Source of the DNA: Bacillus sp. AFS006103
GTDB lineage: Bacteria; Bacillota; Bacilli; Bacillales; Cytobacillaceae
Reading direction: 5' to 3'
DNA: 34,647 bases
NCBI GenBank assembly: GCA_002559145.1
Contig: NTXX01000043.1
Coordinates: 1 to 34,647 of the forward strand
Made by a program: the position numbers and the translations under genes. The notes under the pieces are model-generated. The model had not been told where the DNA came from. It was given only the letters and a program-made list of their open reading frames with translations, and ran no database searches. Positions within the stretch are counted from its first letter, which is position 1, and each line of letters starts with the position of its first letter. Positions 21,539-28,711 of this stretch are shown piece by piece.

Positions 21539-23111
21539 ATTGAATGAATTAGATTTACATCACATCTTTGAAATTGGCCTCATTTTAGTGATGATTGCAG
21601 CTGGTGTTACAGCTATCGCTAAAAAATTCAATCGCCCTTACCCGATTGCCTTAGTGGTTGTTGGAACGATTATTGGCTTGGTTAACATTCCAGTTTTAGA
21701 GCATTTAAAGGATTTTATTACAGAGGGGGAAATTTTTAATTTTGTTATTATTACTCTGTTTTTGCCTGCATTATTAGGAGAAGCCTCCCTAAAGCTTCCT
21801 TACTTACATTTAAAAGAGAATAAAGGGCCTATTCTTGCTTTGGCTTTTGGAGGAACTCTTTTATCCTTTTTGATTATTGGTTTTTTCATGATATGGCTGT
21901 TGGATTTTTCCATTCCAAAAGCGTTTGTTTTTGCTGCTTTAATGAGTGCAACTGATCCTGTAAGTGTTATATCTATTTTCAAAAGCGTCGGGGTAAACAA
22001 AAGGCTTGCAACGGTTATTGAAGGCGAAAGTCTATTTAACGATGGATTGTCGGTTGTGCTTTTTAAAATTTCCGCCTTTTATTTACTTACCTACCTGGAC
22101 CTTGGAGCTATAGGTGTAGGCTATGGTTTGTGGGAGTTTTTCAAGGTAATCTCTTTGGGACTCATAATAGGCGGAGCATTAGGCTATGTTTTTTCTCAAT
22201 TAACCAAACAATTTGATGATTATCCTTTGGAGATCATTTTCAGTATTATACTATTTTATGGTTCATTTTTATTAGCAGAATCTGTCCATGGGTCAGGTGT
22301 AATTGCTGTGGTAATTGCTGGTCTCATTTTTGGAAATTATGGAGCCAAAATTGGTATGAGTCCTACAACTAAGCTTAACATCAATAACTTTTGGGAAGTT
22401 ACAGCGTTGCTAGCGAACTCAGTTGTTTTTTTAATGGTTGGATTAGAAATAACCAAGATAAATTTTAATGACAAATGGGGCTTAATTTTACTTTCTATAT
22501 TAATTGTGCTGATAGCAAGAAGCCTTGCGGTATACGCTAGTTTATTTTTTTCGAAGAATTTTCCTTACGCTTGGAAGCATGTGATCAATTGGGGAGGTTT
22601 AAAAGGTTCACTTTCCATTGCCTTAGTTTTAAGTCTTCCTCGTAATTTTCAAGGACGGGAAGACCTCTTAATTATTGCTTTTAGTGTGGTTCTCTTCTCT
22701 TTAATATTTCAAGGTCTTTCCATAAAACCGCTTCTCTCCTTCTTAGGGATCAACAAAAAAGAGGAGGGAATTAAGGAATATGAAGAAATTATCGCTCGTG
22801 GACACCGCTATGAAATTGCCCTATTAGAAATAAAAACCATTAGTAAGATATTATTCATTTCAGAATTGGCAGCAAAAGAACTGATAACTCAATATGAGCA
22901 AGAGTTATCAAGCTTGGAGAAGAAAATGGAACAGCTTTTTAAGAAGTATCCCGATTTGAAAGAAAAACAACAATTGATTTTACAAAGGCATGCGTTATAC
23001 GCACAACACGAAGCCATTAAAAAATTGATAAAAGAAGATGTTATCTCTAATGAGGTAGCTGAATGTGAACATGACCAAATTACAGATAGTCTAGTTAGGT
23101 TAGAGGAATGA
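21531..23111 (+). CDS. CPA1-family Na+(K+)/H+ antiporter
   Basis: 526 residues. About 12 hydrophobic segments fill residues 10-405, followed by a 120-residue charged helical cytosolic tail. Signatures: the N-terminal re-entrant region LFLPALLGEASLKL; the ion-site ATDPVSVISIFKSVGV with the DP pair; EGESLFNDGLSVVLF with the essential ND; and NWGGLKGSLSIALVLSLP, the G-G-L-R/K-G motif. This is the NhaP/NhaG type. It would exchange external protons for Na+, K+ or Li+ at the plasma membrane. The start is ambiguous: ATG 21531 is only 2 bases after GGAGG, and TTG 21540 is 11 after. It follows the coupled 76-residue repeat protein. Confidence 0.92.
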   Translation: MYKLNELDLHHIFEIGLILVMIAAGVTAIAKKFNRPYPIALVVVGTIIGLVNIPVLEHLKDFITEGEIFNFVIITLFLPALLGEASLKLPYLHLKENKGPILALAFGGTLLSFLIIGFFMIWLLDFSIPKAFVFAALMSATDPVSVISIFKSVGVNKRLATVIEGESLFNDGLSVVLFKISAFYLLTYLDLGAIGVGYGLWEFFKVISLGLIIGGALGYVFSQLTKQFDDYPLEIIFSIILFYGSFLLAESVHGSGVIAVVIAGLIFGNYGAKIGMSPTTKLNINNFWEVTALLANSVVFLMVGLEITKINFNDKWGLILLSILIVLIARSLAVYASLFFSKNFPYAWKHVINWGGLKGSLSIALVLSLPRNFQGREDLLIIAFSVVLFSLIFQGLSIKPLLSFLGINKKEEGIKEYEEIIARGHRYEIALLEIKTISKILFISELAAKELITQYEQELSSLEKKMEQLFKKYPDLKEKQQLILQRHALYAQHEAIKKLIKEDVISNEVAECEHDQITDSLVRLEE

Positions 23112-23162
23112 TTTCTTAATTCATAAAGAAGTATAATAAACAACGGTTTTCCTTCTTCCAAA

Positions 23163-23235
23163 ATTAAAGTGTTCGAAAAATATGAACTAAAATTTAAAGC
23201 TATTGCTGATAAAAAAAGACTTCAAATCATAGTCA
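23163..23235 (+). pseudogene. Fragment of an ArsR-family regulator
   Basis: The plus-strand frame reads IKVFEKYELKFKAIADKKRL, then QII. This is the typical beginning of an ArsR/SmtB helix-turn-helix protein, without a start codon, and homology then stops. It is 50 bases after the antiporter and in opposite orientation to the arsenic operon. A strong hairpin follows at 23259-23289. Remnant of a deleted gene. Confidence 0.55.
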
Positions 23236-23258
23236 TTCGTCCTGTAGGAGGTCGTTAT

Positions 23259-23289
23259 GGGAAGTTAGTTTTTAAGAAACCAACTTCCC
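23259..23289. terminator. Terminator between the antiporter and the HesB-like gene
   Basis: GGGAAGTTAGTTT (23259-23271) and AAACCAACTTCCC (23277-23289) pair over 13 bases with one mismatch, loop 5. On the plus strand CTCTTATTGCTTTTT follows. It also lies 13 bases past the HesB-like stop on the minus strand and may end both transcripts. Confidence 0.75.
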
Positions 23290-23302
23290 CTCTTATTGCT
23301 TT

Positions 23303-23581
23303 TTAACAACAGTTGCTTTCATTTCCTACTAACACGAGACCATTTGCCTCTTGATTAAAATCAAGAGTTAAGCCTTCAGTATAAGGTTCAATATCAGGAT
23401 CAATTGCAACTTGTATTTCATTAATGGTTACTACTTTATCATTATCATCTGGCTTGTCCAAAGCCAGTCCAACTTTTGGTGCCCCTCAAGACATTCCTCC
23501 AAAATAAACGCGAATATTTTTGACATTGTGTTCTTGAAGCAATTGCTTTAGTACATCACGTGCTTGATCTGTGATATTCAA
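23303..23581 (-). CDS. HesB/IscA-like protein with in-frame UGA, probable selenoprotein
   Basis: 92 residues if UGA 23488-23486 is read as residue 32 (Sec). The frame is MNITDQARDVLKQLLQEHNV, KNIRVYFGGMS, U, GAPKVGLALDKPDDND, then strand-rich sequence ending GLVLVGNESNCC and TAA. Both halves match small HesB-like proteins, whose core is G-M-G/S-C/U-G-G-P-x-x-G-L-A-L-D. Known HesB-like selenoproteins carry Sec at exactly this site. TTG 23581 is preferred, since AAAGGTGAT lies 7 bases ahead; ATG 23590 is too near it. The gene lies 58 bases after arsA, same strand, so it ends the arsDA transcript. A SECIS-like hairpin follows the UGA. The alternative is a nonsense mutation of a Cys codon. Likely role: Fe-S or metal(loid) binding. 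Confidence 0.72.
23449..23467 (-). promoter_or_regulatory. Candidate bacterial SECIS element
   Basis: On the minus strand CTGGCTT-TGGAC-AAGCCAG forms a perfect 7-bp stem with a 5-base loop. Its stem begins 18 bases, and its loop 25 bases, after the in-frame UGA. The loop has G at positions 2 and 3. Bacterial SECIS models require a stem-loop about 16-37 bases after UGA with G among the first loop bases, so the geometry fits. It is inside coding sequence, as in bacterial selenoprotein mRNAs. Confidence 0.65.
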
Positions 23582-23639
23582 TTTGTCCATCACCTTTCAA
23601 AAATAATTTACACTTACATATCTTACTTTCTTTTTAACA

Positions 23640-25415
23640 TTAGTAGGCACTTATAAAATTTTTTAACTGTTCATATCCTTTATTCTCTTCACTCATCAGA
23701 GGAACAATTGCACTTCTTTCTGCCAATTCAGTTGTCACTTTTTTAATCCAACTTTTTTCAGCTTCTGCTCTTCCCCTTAATACAGGATCTTTAGTTTCAG
23801 TGGCGAAAAGGCTCTGGTTAATGACCCACCATTTAGGAGTTATATCTGCCCGTTTTAAATCTTCCTGTAATCGACTTGCTTCTAAAACTGGCGTAGCTTC
23901 TGCTAACGTTACAATGACGACGCTTGTTTCTTTTGGATTCCTTAAACGAGGCAGCAGCGTTTTTACGCTCTCAGGGATTTCACCAGTTGAACGTGCTAGT
24001 TCCTTATGATAAGACTGAGCTGCGTCTAAAAGTAGTAAGGTGTGCCCAGTTGGTGCAGTATCAATCACAACGATTTCATCCTTTGAACGAGCCACCACTT
24101 CTGCAAAAGCACGAAATACAGCAATCTCCTCCGTACAAGGAGAGTTTAAGTCTTCTTCAATGTAGGCAAGTGCCTCTTCATCAAGTTCATTGGTCACTTT
24201 TGATAAGACCTCTGCTTTGTAGGCCTCAACTTCTTCTTTTGGGTTAATTCGGCTTATGGTTAATCGATCATTAAGCTCGCTATTTTGAAAAACAAACTCT
24301 AAATGGGCAGCTGGGTCTGTTGTGGTTAAATGGACTTTATGTCCCTTTCCTACTAATCCAACGGCGATTGCAGATGCCAGGGTGGTCTTACCAACACCCC
24401 CCTTCCCCATTGTAAAAATCACTCTAGTATTATTTAAGGAGAAGTCTTCAATCACTTTATTTAAGCCAGGTAGAGATCTAATCTTGCCTTCAATTTCTGG
24501 TTCTGTAGGTGGCATAGTATATTGTTTAAATAAGAAACGTAAATTTTGAATGCCTGTTAAGGAATACGAAACAAACGGCAACGAAAAAGTGACAACTTGT
24601 TTTAAATCGTTTGGCATTTGCTTTAAGGCATTACGTTGTCGCTCATAAAACGCAGATGAAACGTTATCGTCTGGCAAATAAGATTGCATTAATCCGTTAA
24701 TAATGAGAACTTGATTTGAAATACCAATTTCTTTTAATTCCTTTGATGCACGGTTTGCCTCAAGTAATGAAGACTCATCAGGTCTTGCTACAAGAATGAG
24801 TGTTGTTTTTGTTGAGTCTGATAGAGCGTCCATTGTAACCGAATAGATTTGCTTCTTATCTGACAACCCAGATAAAGGGCCTAAACAAGAGGCACCATGT
24901 GTGTTTTCTTCTAAAAAGCCACTCCAGGCAGTTGGCAACTGAAGAAGTCGAAGAGTATGACCCGTAGGCGCCGTATCAAAGATGATATGCTCGTAAGCAA
25001 TAACCACATTAGGGTCAGCCAATAAATTTGTAAACTCATCGAATGCTGCAATTTCAACTGTACAAGCCCCTGATAACTGTTCCTCCATAGTAGCCACTAC
25101 TGCATCAGGAAGTTTCCCACGATAAGGCCCAATAATTCTGTCTCGATAGGCTTTTGCAGCTTCTTCAGGGTCAAGATTACAAGCATATAAGTTTGGAACA
25201 CTCTGGATTGGCATTGGAGTATTCGTTAGCCCAACTTCCAACACATCCTGTAAGTTTGAGGCAGGGTCCGTACTTACCAGCAAGACCTTTTTCCCTTCAT
25301 CAGCTAGCGCTACCGCTGTTGCACACGCAGTCGATGTTTTCCCTACTCCACCTTTACCTGTCAAAAATAAAAACTTGGTGTTCACAATCATTTTCGGATT
25401 GAAAGATTGAAACAT
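23640..25415 (-). CDS. arsA: ArsA arsenite pump-driving ATPase
   Basis: 591 residues from ATG 25415 (AGAAGTG six bases ahead; a GTG lies three codons upstream). It has two homologous halves. A1 has P-loop GKGGVGKTSTA at about 20-30 and DTAPTGHTLRLLQLP. A2 has GKGGVGKTTLASA near 340 and DTAPTGHTLLLLDA. The three metalloid-site cysteines are in place: LSGACTVEI near 113, HGASCLGPL near 172 and NSPCTEEI near 420, matching C113, C172 and C422 of E. coli ArsA. It hydrolyses ATP and receives As(III) from ArsD to energise export. Its usual partner is ArsB, yet here the pump is an Acr3 type. It follows arsD by 16 bases. Confidence 0.96.
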   Translation of the reverse strand: MFQSFNPKMIVNTKFLFLTGKGGVGKTSTACATAVALADEGKKVLLVSTDPASNLQDVLEVGLTNTPMPIQSVPNLYACNLDPEEAAKAYRDRIIGPYRGKLPDAVVATMEEQLSGACTVEIAAFDEFTNLLADPNVVIAYEHIIFDTAPTGHTLRLLQLPTAWSGFLEENTHGASCLGPLSGLSDKKQIYSVTMDALSDSTKTTLILVARPDESSLLEANRASKELKEIGISNQVLIINGLMQSYLPDDNVSSAFYERQRNALKQMPNDLKQVVTFSLPFVSYSLTGIQNLRFLFKQYTMPPTEPEIEGKIRSLPGLNKVIEDFSLNNTRVIFTMGKGGVGKTTLASAIAVGLVGKGHKVHLTTTDPAAHLEFVFQNSELNDRLTISRINPKEEVEAYKAEVLSKVTNELDEEALAYIEEDLNSPCTEEIAVFRAFAEVVARSKDEIVVIDTAPTGHTLLLLDAAQSYHKELARSTGEIPESVKTLLPRLRNPKETSVVIVTLAEATPVLEASRLQEDLKRADITPKWWVINQSLFATETKDPVLRGRAEAEKSWIKKVTTELAERSAIVPLMSEENKGYEQLKNFISAY

Positions 25416-25431
25416 GATTTTCACTTCTTTC

Positions 25432-25797
25432 TTATATCGATGGTTTTAAATCAATTGTAAGACGTGGTTTTGGTTTTTCGCTAAGTTCCTCAGCTTGTAC
25501 TCCAAACCAATCCGCAAATTCATCGTTGGTTGGATAGGCTCCAATTTTAGTAATTTGGCCATCAACTAAGGTTACTGGTAGTGAATCTGGACCCTTTTCA
25601 TGAAGAACTTTGTTTACCTCTTTGTTCTCAACAAAAATGGATGGCTCAAATCCAAGGTTATATCGTTTGATGTTATATCCTTTTTTCTCTATTAAAAAGA
25701 TAGCAGTTGCCACTCTAATTAATTCAGGATCTACGCTTGGACCACATACACCTGTTGCACAGCACAATGCTGGATCAAAAATCTCAACTTTACTCAT
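25432..25797 (-). CDS. arsD: ArsD arsenite metallochaperone
   Basis: 121 residues, thioredoxin-like fold. The As(III)-binding trio is C12, C13 and C18 in DPALCCATGVCGPSVDPEL, as in E. coli ArsD. The rest (RYNLGFEPSIFVENKEVNKV, LPVTLVDGQITKIGAYPTND) is typical. It hands As(III) to ArsA and may weakly repress transcription. The gene starts its own transcription unit, with an ArsR-type palindrome 26 bases before its ATG and the arsC terminator upstream. Ribosome site AGGAGG. Confidence 0.95.
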   Translation of the reverse strand: MSKVEIFDPALCCATGVCGPSVDPELIRVATAIFLIEKKGYNIKRYNLGFEPSIFVENKEVNKVLHEKGPDSLPVTLVDGQITKIGAYPTNDEFADWFGVQAEELSEKPKPRLTIDLKPSI

Positions 25798-25823
25798 TTA
25801 ATCTAACCTCCTAAAGGGTTTTA

Positions 25824-25843
25824 ATATAAGTATTTACTTATAT
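25824..25843. promoter_or_regulatory. ArsR operator before arsD
   Basis: ATATAAGTATTTACTTATAT: perfect 9-bp arms around TT. The same 20-mer, with two changes, lies at 27899-27918, and a related box lies before arsR. It shows that arsDA has a separate As(III)-controlled promoter. Confidence 0.8.
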
Positions 25844-25847
25844 GGAT

Positions 25848-25884
25848 ATTAAAAATTAAAGCCAAGAGTTTTTACCCTTGGCTA
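25848..25884 (-). terminator. Terminator of arsR-acr3-arsC
   Basis: AGCCAAG (25860-25866) and CTTGGCT (25877-25883) form a 7-bp stem. On the minus strand TTTAATTTTT follows. It is 13 bases after the arsC stop. Confidence 0.75.
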
Positions 25885-25896
25885 TTAAATTCTTTC

Positions 25897-26319
25897 TTAC
25901 TCACCAGTTTCAGAAAACCGCTTAATGCGATCTCCGATTTCGTCACGGACACGTTGGAAGAATGCCCATTTCTCTTCATCGGTTCCTTGAGCCTTGGCTG
26001 GGTCATCAAATCCCCAGTGAACTCGTTTTACTTTAGGTGGTGTGATTGGACACTTATCAGCAGCATCACCACATAGTGTTACGACTAAATCAGCATTGTT
26101 TAAATATTCAGAATCGATAATATCAGAGGTATGTTTTGAAATATCAATTCCCGCTTCTTTCATTGCTTTTACAGCATTAGGATTTAATCCGTGAGCTTCA
26201 ATACCAGCACTGCGAACTTCCCACTCATCACCCAAATGTTTTAAAGCCCATCCTTCTGCCATTTGGCTTCTGCAAGAATTTCCTGTACATAAGAAGTAAA
26301 GTTTCTTTTTGTTTTCCAT
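25897..26319 (-). CDS. arsC: Thioredoxin-coupled arsenate reductase
   Basis: 140 residues from ATG 26319 (AGGTGG eight bases ahead; a GTG frame four codons longer is less likely). It has the low-molecular-weight tyrosine phosphatase fold: P-loop FLCTGNSCRSQMAEG with nucleophile C11 and R17, then VVTLCGDAADKCP with the resolving cysteines about 83 and 90, and WGFDDPAKAQGTDEEKW with the D-D-P catalytic acid. This is the S. aureus pI258/B. subtilis ArsC type, which reduces arsenate to arsenite using thioredoxin. It follows acr3 by 25 bases in one operon. Confidence 0.96.
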   Translation of the reverse strand: MENKKKLYFLCTGNSCRSQMAEGWALKHLGDEWEVRSAGIEAHGLNPNAVKAMKEAGIDISKHTSDIIDSEYLNNADLVVTLCGDAADKCPITPPKVKRVHWGFDDPAKAQGTDEEKWAFFQRVRDEIGDRIKRFSETGE

Positions 26320-26344
26320 GTTAATTTCCACCTAAAGTATTATT

Positions 26345-27400
26345 TTAAGCTGCATTATCTTTAAAATATTTTCGTTTAAACCATAATGCCACGTTAACCA
26401 ATGCAATCATTACAGGCACTTCCACAAGTGGTCCAATAACGGCCGCAAAAGCTGCACCAGAATGGATTCCAAACACACCAACAGCAACAGCAATTGCTAA
26501 TTCAAAGTTATTACTTCCAGCTGTAAAAGCAAGTGTGGTTGTTACAGGATAGTTCGCTCCAATTTTCCTTCCCATGAAAAAAGAAACAAAGAACATGATG
26601 ACAAAGTAAATTAATAAAGGAATAGCTATACGTACTACATCTAATGGCAAACTTACAATAGCGTCCCCTTTTAATGAGAACATAAGAATAATCGTAAATA
26701 GTAACGCAATTAAGGTAATAGGACTGATTTTAGGAATAAACACTTTTTCATACCATTGTCTGCCTTTAGCCTTTACCAACGTAAAACGGGTAAGCATACC
26801 CGCTATAAAAGGGATTCCAAGATAGATGAAAACTGATTTAGCTACTTCTATCATTGTTATATTTACAACTGCCCCTTGAATTCCTATCCATTCAGGGATG
26901 ATGGTTACAAACACATATGCATACACGGAGAAGAATAACATTTGGAAAATAGAATTGAATGCTACTAATCCAGCCGCGTATTCCGTATCTCCTTTTGCAA
27001 GGTCATTCCATACAATGACCATCGCAATACATCGAGCTAAACCAATCATGATTAGACCAACCATATACTCGGGTTTATCAGGAAGAAATATTATGGCTAA
27101 CAAAAACATAAGAATTGGTCCAATGATCCAGTTTTGTACAAGCGATAAAGCTAAAACTTTTACATCTTTAAATACTCGGCCGATTTCCTCATAACGAACT
27201 TTCGCTAATGGAGGATACATCATTAAAATTAAACCAATCGCAAGTGGAATCGATGTAGTTCCTACCTGTAAGCTGTTCATACTGTCTACAAATCCCGGAG
27301 AGACAAATCCTAATCCAATTCCTATTGCCATCGCAAGAAAAATCCAAAGCGTTAGGTAACGATCCAGGAAGGATAGACGTTTCTTTTCTGTATTACTCAT
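26345..27400 (-). CDS. acr3: Acr3-family arsenite efflux transporter
   Basis: 351 residues, ten hydrophobic segments. Acr3 hallmarks: the TM4 cysteine in IGLARCIAMVIVWNDLAKGD, and TM9 AGSNNFELAIAVAVGVFGIH with the conserved glutamate. It exports As(III) across the plasma membrane using the proton gradient. B. subtilis calls the orthologue arsB. Spacing to arsR is 26 bases and to arsC 25, so they are co-transcribed. Ribosome site GGGAGTGG. Confidence 0.96.
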   Translation of the reverse strand: MSNTEKKRLSFLDRYLTLWIFLAMAIGIGLGFVSPGFVDSMNSLQVGTTSIPLAIGLILMMYPPLAKVRYEEIGRVFKDVKVLALSLVQNWIIGPILMFLLAIIFLPDKPEYMVGLIMIGLARCIAMVIVWNDLAKGDTEYAAGLVAFNSIFQMLFFSVYAYVFVTIIPEWIGIQGAVVNITMIEVAKSVFIYLGIPFIAGMLTRFTLVKAKGRQWYEKVFIPKISPITLIALLFTIILMFSLKGDAIVSLPLDVVRIAIPLLIYFVIMFFVSFFMGRKIGANYPVTTTLAFTAGSNNFELAIAVAVGVFGIHSGAAFAAVIGPLVEVPVMIALVNVALWFKRKYFKDNAA

Positions 27401-27426
27401 TTTCCCACTCCCTATTTACGAGAAAG

Positions 27427-27774
27427 CTAACATCCACATTGAAGCGTAGGATTTGCTTTTTCAATCAATTTGATTTTATCTGTCTGGTCTGGTACATGTC
27501 CCAAAATATCCTCAATTAGACCATAAAGCTCACTTTGTTGATTTAGTGAATAGTAAATCCACTGGCCTCTTCTTTCTTCCCTCACCATCCCTGCATCTTT
27601 TAGTTTTCGAAGATGCTGACTGATGGAAGGTTGGCTCATATTAAAAACTTCAAGAAATTCACATACACAGCATTCTCGTTGTTTCAAAATACCAACAATG
27701 GTTAGTCTTGTTTTATCACCTAATAATTTCAATACATTAGCCGATTTCTCTAAATCAACTATTGATTTCAACAT
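27427..27774 (-). CDS. arsR: ArsR arsenite-responsive repressor
   Basis: 115 residues from ATG 27774, with GAGGAGG nine bases ahead; a longer frame to 27807 reads through the ribosome site. It is a winged-helix ArsR/SmtB protein: NVLKLLGDKTRLTIVGILKQ, the As(III) site RECCVCEF (C35, C36, C38), recognition helix NMSQPSISQHLRKLKDAGMV and wing RGQWIYYSLN. There is an extra C-terminal C-G-C. It is first in the operon with acr3 and arsC, and should bind the AT-rich palindromes at 27800-27823, 27899-27918 and 25824-25843. Confidence 0.95.
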   Translation of the reverse strand: MLKSIVDLEKSANVLKLLGDKTRLTIVGILKQRECCVCEFLEVFNMSQPSISQHLRKLKDAGMVREERRGQWIYYSLNQQSELYGLIEDILGHVPDQTDKIKLIEKANPTLQCGC

Positions 27775-27799
27775 AGACAAAACCTCCTCATAAATAAAT

Positions 27800-27823
27800 A
27801 TAAGCAAATAATAATTTACTTAT
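27800..27823. promoter_or_regulatory. ArsR operator before arsR
   Basis: ATAAGCAAAT (27800-27809) and ATTTACTTAT (27814-27823), 10-base arms with one mismatch around AATA, 26 bases upstream of the arsR ATG. Confidence 0.7.
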
Positions 27824-27898
27824 TTAAATCTCATATAATAGATAAAGGATAGAACTTATGTATATTTAATAACATTCTTAATTATCTTCTAAATTCAT

Positions 27899-27918
27899 AT
27901 ATAACTATTTGCTTATAT
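27899..27918. promoter_or_regulatory. Distal ArsR operator-like site
   Basis: ATATAACTATTTGCTTATAT matches the arsD operator at 18 of 20 bases. It is about 125 bases upstream of arsR. The rest of the gap 27919-28117 shows no gene I can support. Confidence 0.6.
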
Positions 27919-28117
27919 GTTAATCCAAACACAAAATAATTTCAAGATATTAATTGTAAAGTTAATGTAAATTATATCGGACGTTTTTTATCGCTTTATT
28001 TATTACATTCATTAACAATCTCCCCCGTTAGATTGATTATTCCTCGTAAAAGGAGAAATTAATTGTTGTCTAGTTTTTCTTGAAAATTCATCATTATATT
28101 TCTCTTTTTAAAGTAAA

Positions 28118-28150
28118 GCACCCGTTTGTTTAAGTACATTTTTTCACAAA
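28118..28150. repeat. Interspersed repeat A, right-arm fragment
   Basis: GCACCCGTTTGTTTAAGTAC followed by ATTTTTTCACAAA. It nearly equals the fragment at 18049-18080. Confidence 0.5.
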
Positions 28151-28169
28151 CTCCTATTATACCGATACA

Positions 28170-28580
28170 CTATTTATTAATAACAATGGATAATTTATAG
28201 TTTGCATGCTCGTTTAATTCTTCTAGAAATTGATTCATTATTTCAGTGGATGGAAATTGACATTCGAGAATGTAACAACCATCTCCACTGATTTTAAAGT
28301 TATTTATTATATATTTCTCTTGTGTTTTGATGAATGACAAATAAGGTTGATGAAAAATGCTTTCGGTAATAATGGTAATAAAAGCATGTATACAGTAACC
28401 TAATTTTTCTCGGTTCACTTTAATGGTATAACCTTCAATAACTCCACCTTCTTCTAATTTTGCCACTCTAGCTGATGTGGCTGGACCTGTTAAATGAACT
28501 ATCTCCCCCAATTCTTTCATTTTAATTCTACTGTTCATGGAGAGTGCTTCTATGATTTTCATGTCTGTATGATCTAACAT
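28170..28580 (-). CDS. Lrp/AsnC-family transcription regulator
   Basis: 136 residues. The N-terminal helix-turn-helix at 5-55 (DMKIIEALSMNSRIKMKELG, VHLTGPATSARVAKLEEGGV) is followed by the linker strand (IEGYTIKVNREKLGYCIHAF) and a RAM ligand-sensing domain of normal size with ISGDGCYILECQFPS. The G-x-D/G-x-Y-x-L-x-C-x-F pattern is that of LrpC-like proteins of Bacillus. It is divergent from the metal-dependent hydrolase gene at 28712 and probably controls it and itself. A GTATAGACTATAC palindrome lies between them. Confidence 0.9.
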   Translation of the reverse strand: MLDHTDMKIIEALSMNSRIKMKELGEIVHLTGPATSARVAKLEEGGVIEGYTIKVNREKLGYCIHAFITIITESIFHQPYLSFIKTQEKYIINNFKISGDGCYILECQFPSTEIMNQFLEELNEHANYKLSIVINK

Positions 28581-28641
28581 TTATTGAACTCCTTTCATTA
28601 ATAAAGTCAAACAGCCAAAAGACTTTATTGAATCTATGTAT

Positions 28642-28670
28642 TCGACAGTGGTCATAGTATAGACTATACA
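28642..28670 (+). promoter_or_regulatory. Promoter of the hydrolase gene overlapped by a palindrome
   Basis: TCGACA (28642-28647), 17-base spacer, TATACA (28665-28670). A perfect 13-base palindrome GTATAGACTATAC at 28657-28669 covers the end of the spacer and the -10. This is a good place for an operator of the divergent Lrp-type regulator. Confidence 0.6.
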
Positions 28671-28711
28671 TTGTTCAAAGAAAATCGCAAAAAAAAGGAG
28701 TTATTATATAT

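Noticed and set aside
23245..23269. Strong ribosome site TAGGAGG followed by ATGGGAAGTTAG
   Set aside because: The frame closes after three codons inside a terminator stem. It is probably the leftover of the deleted ArsR-type region.
23259..23289. Reading the hairpin after the HesB-like gene as the SECIS
   Set aside because: It is beyond the stop codon and more than 190 bases from the UGA. Bacterial SECIS elements sit right after the UGA, where the 23449-23467 hairpin is.
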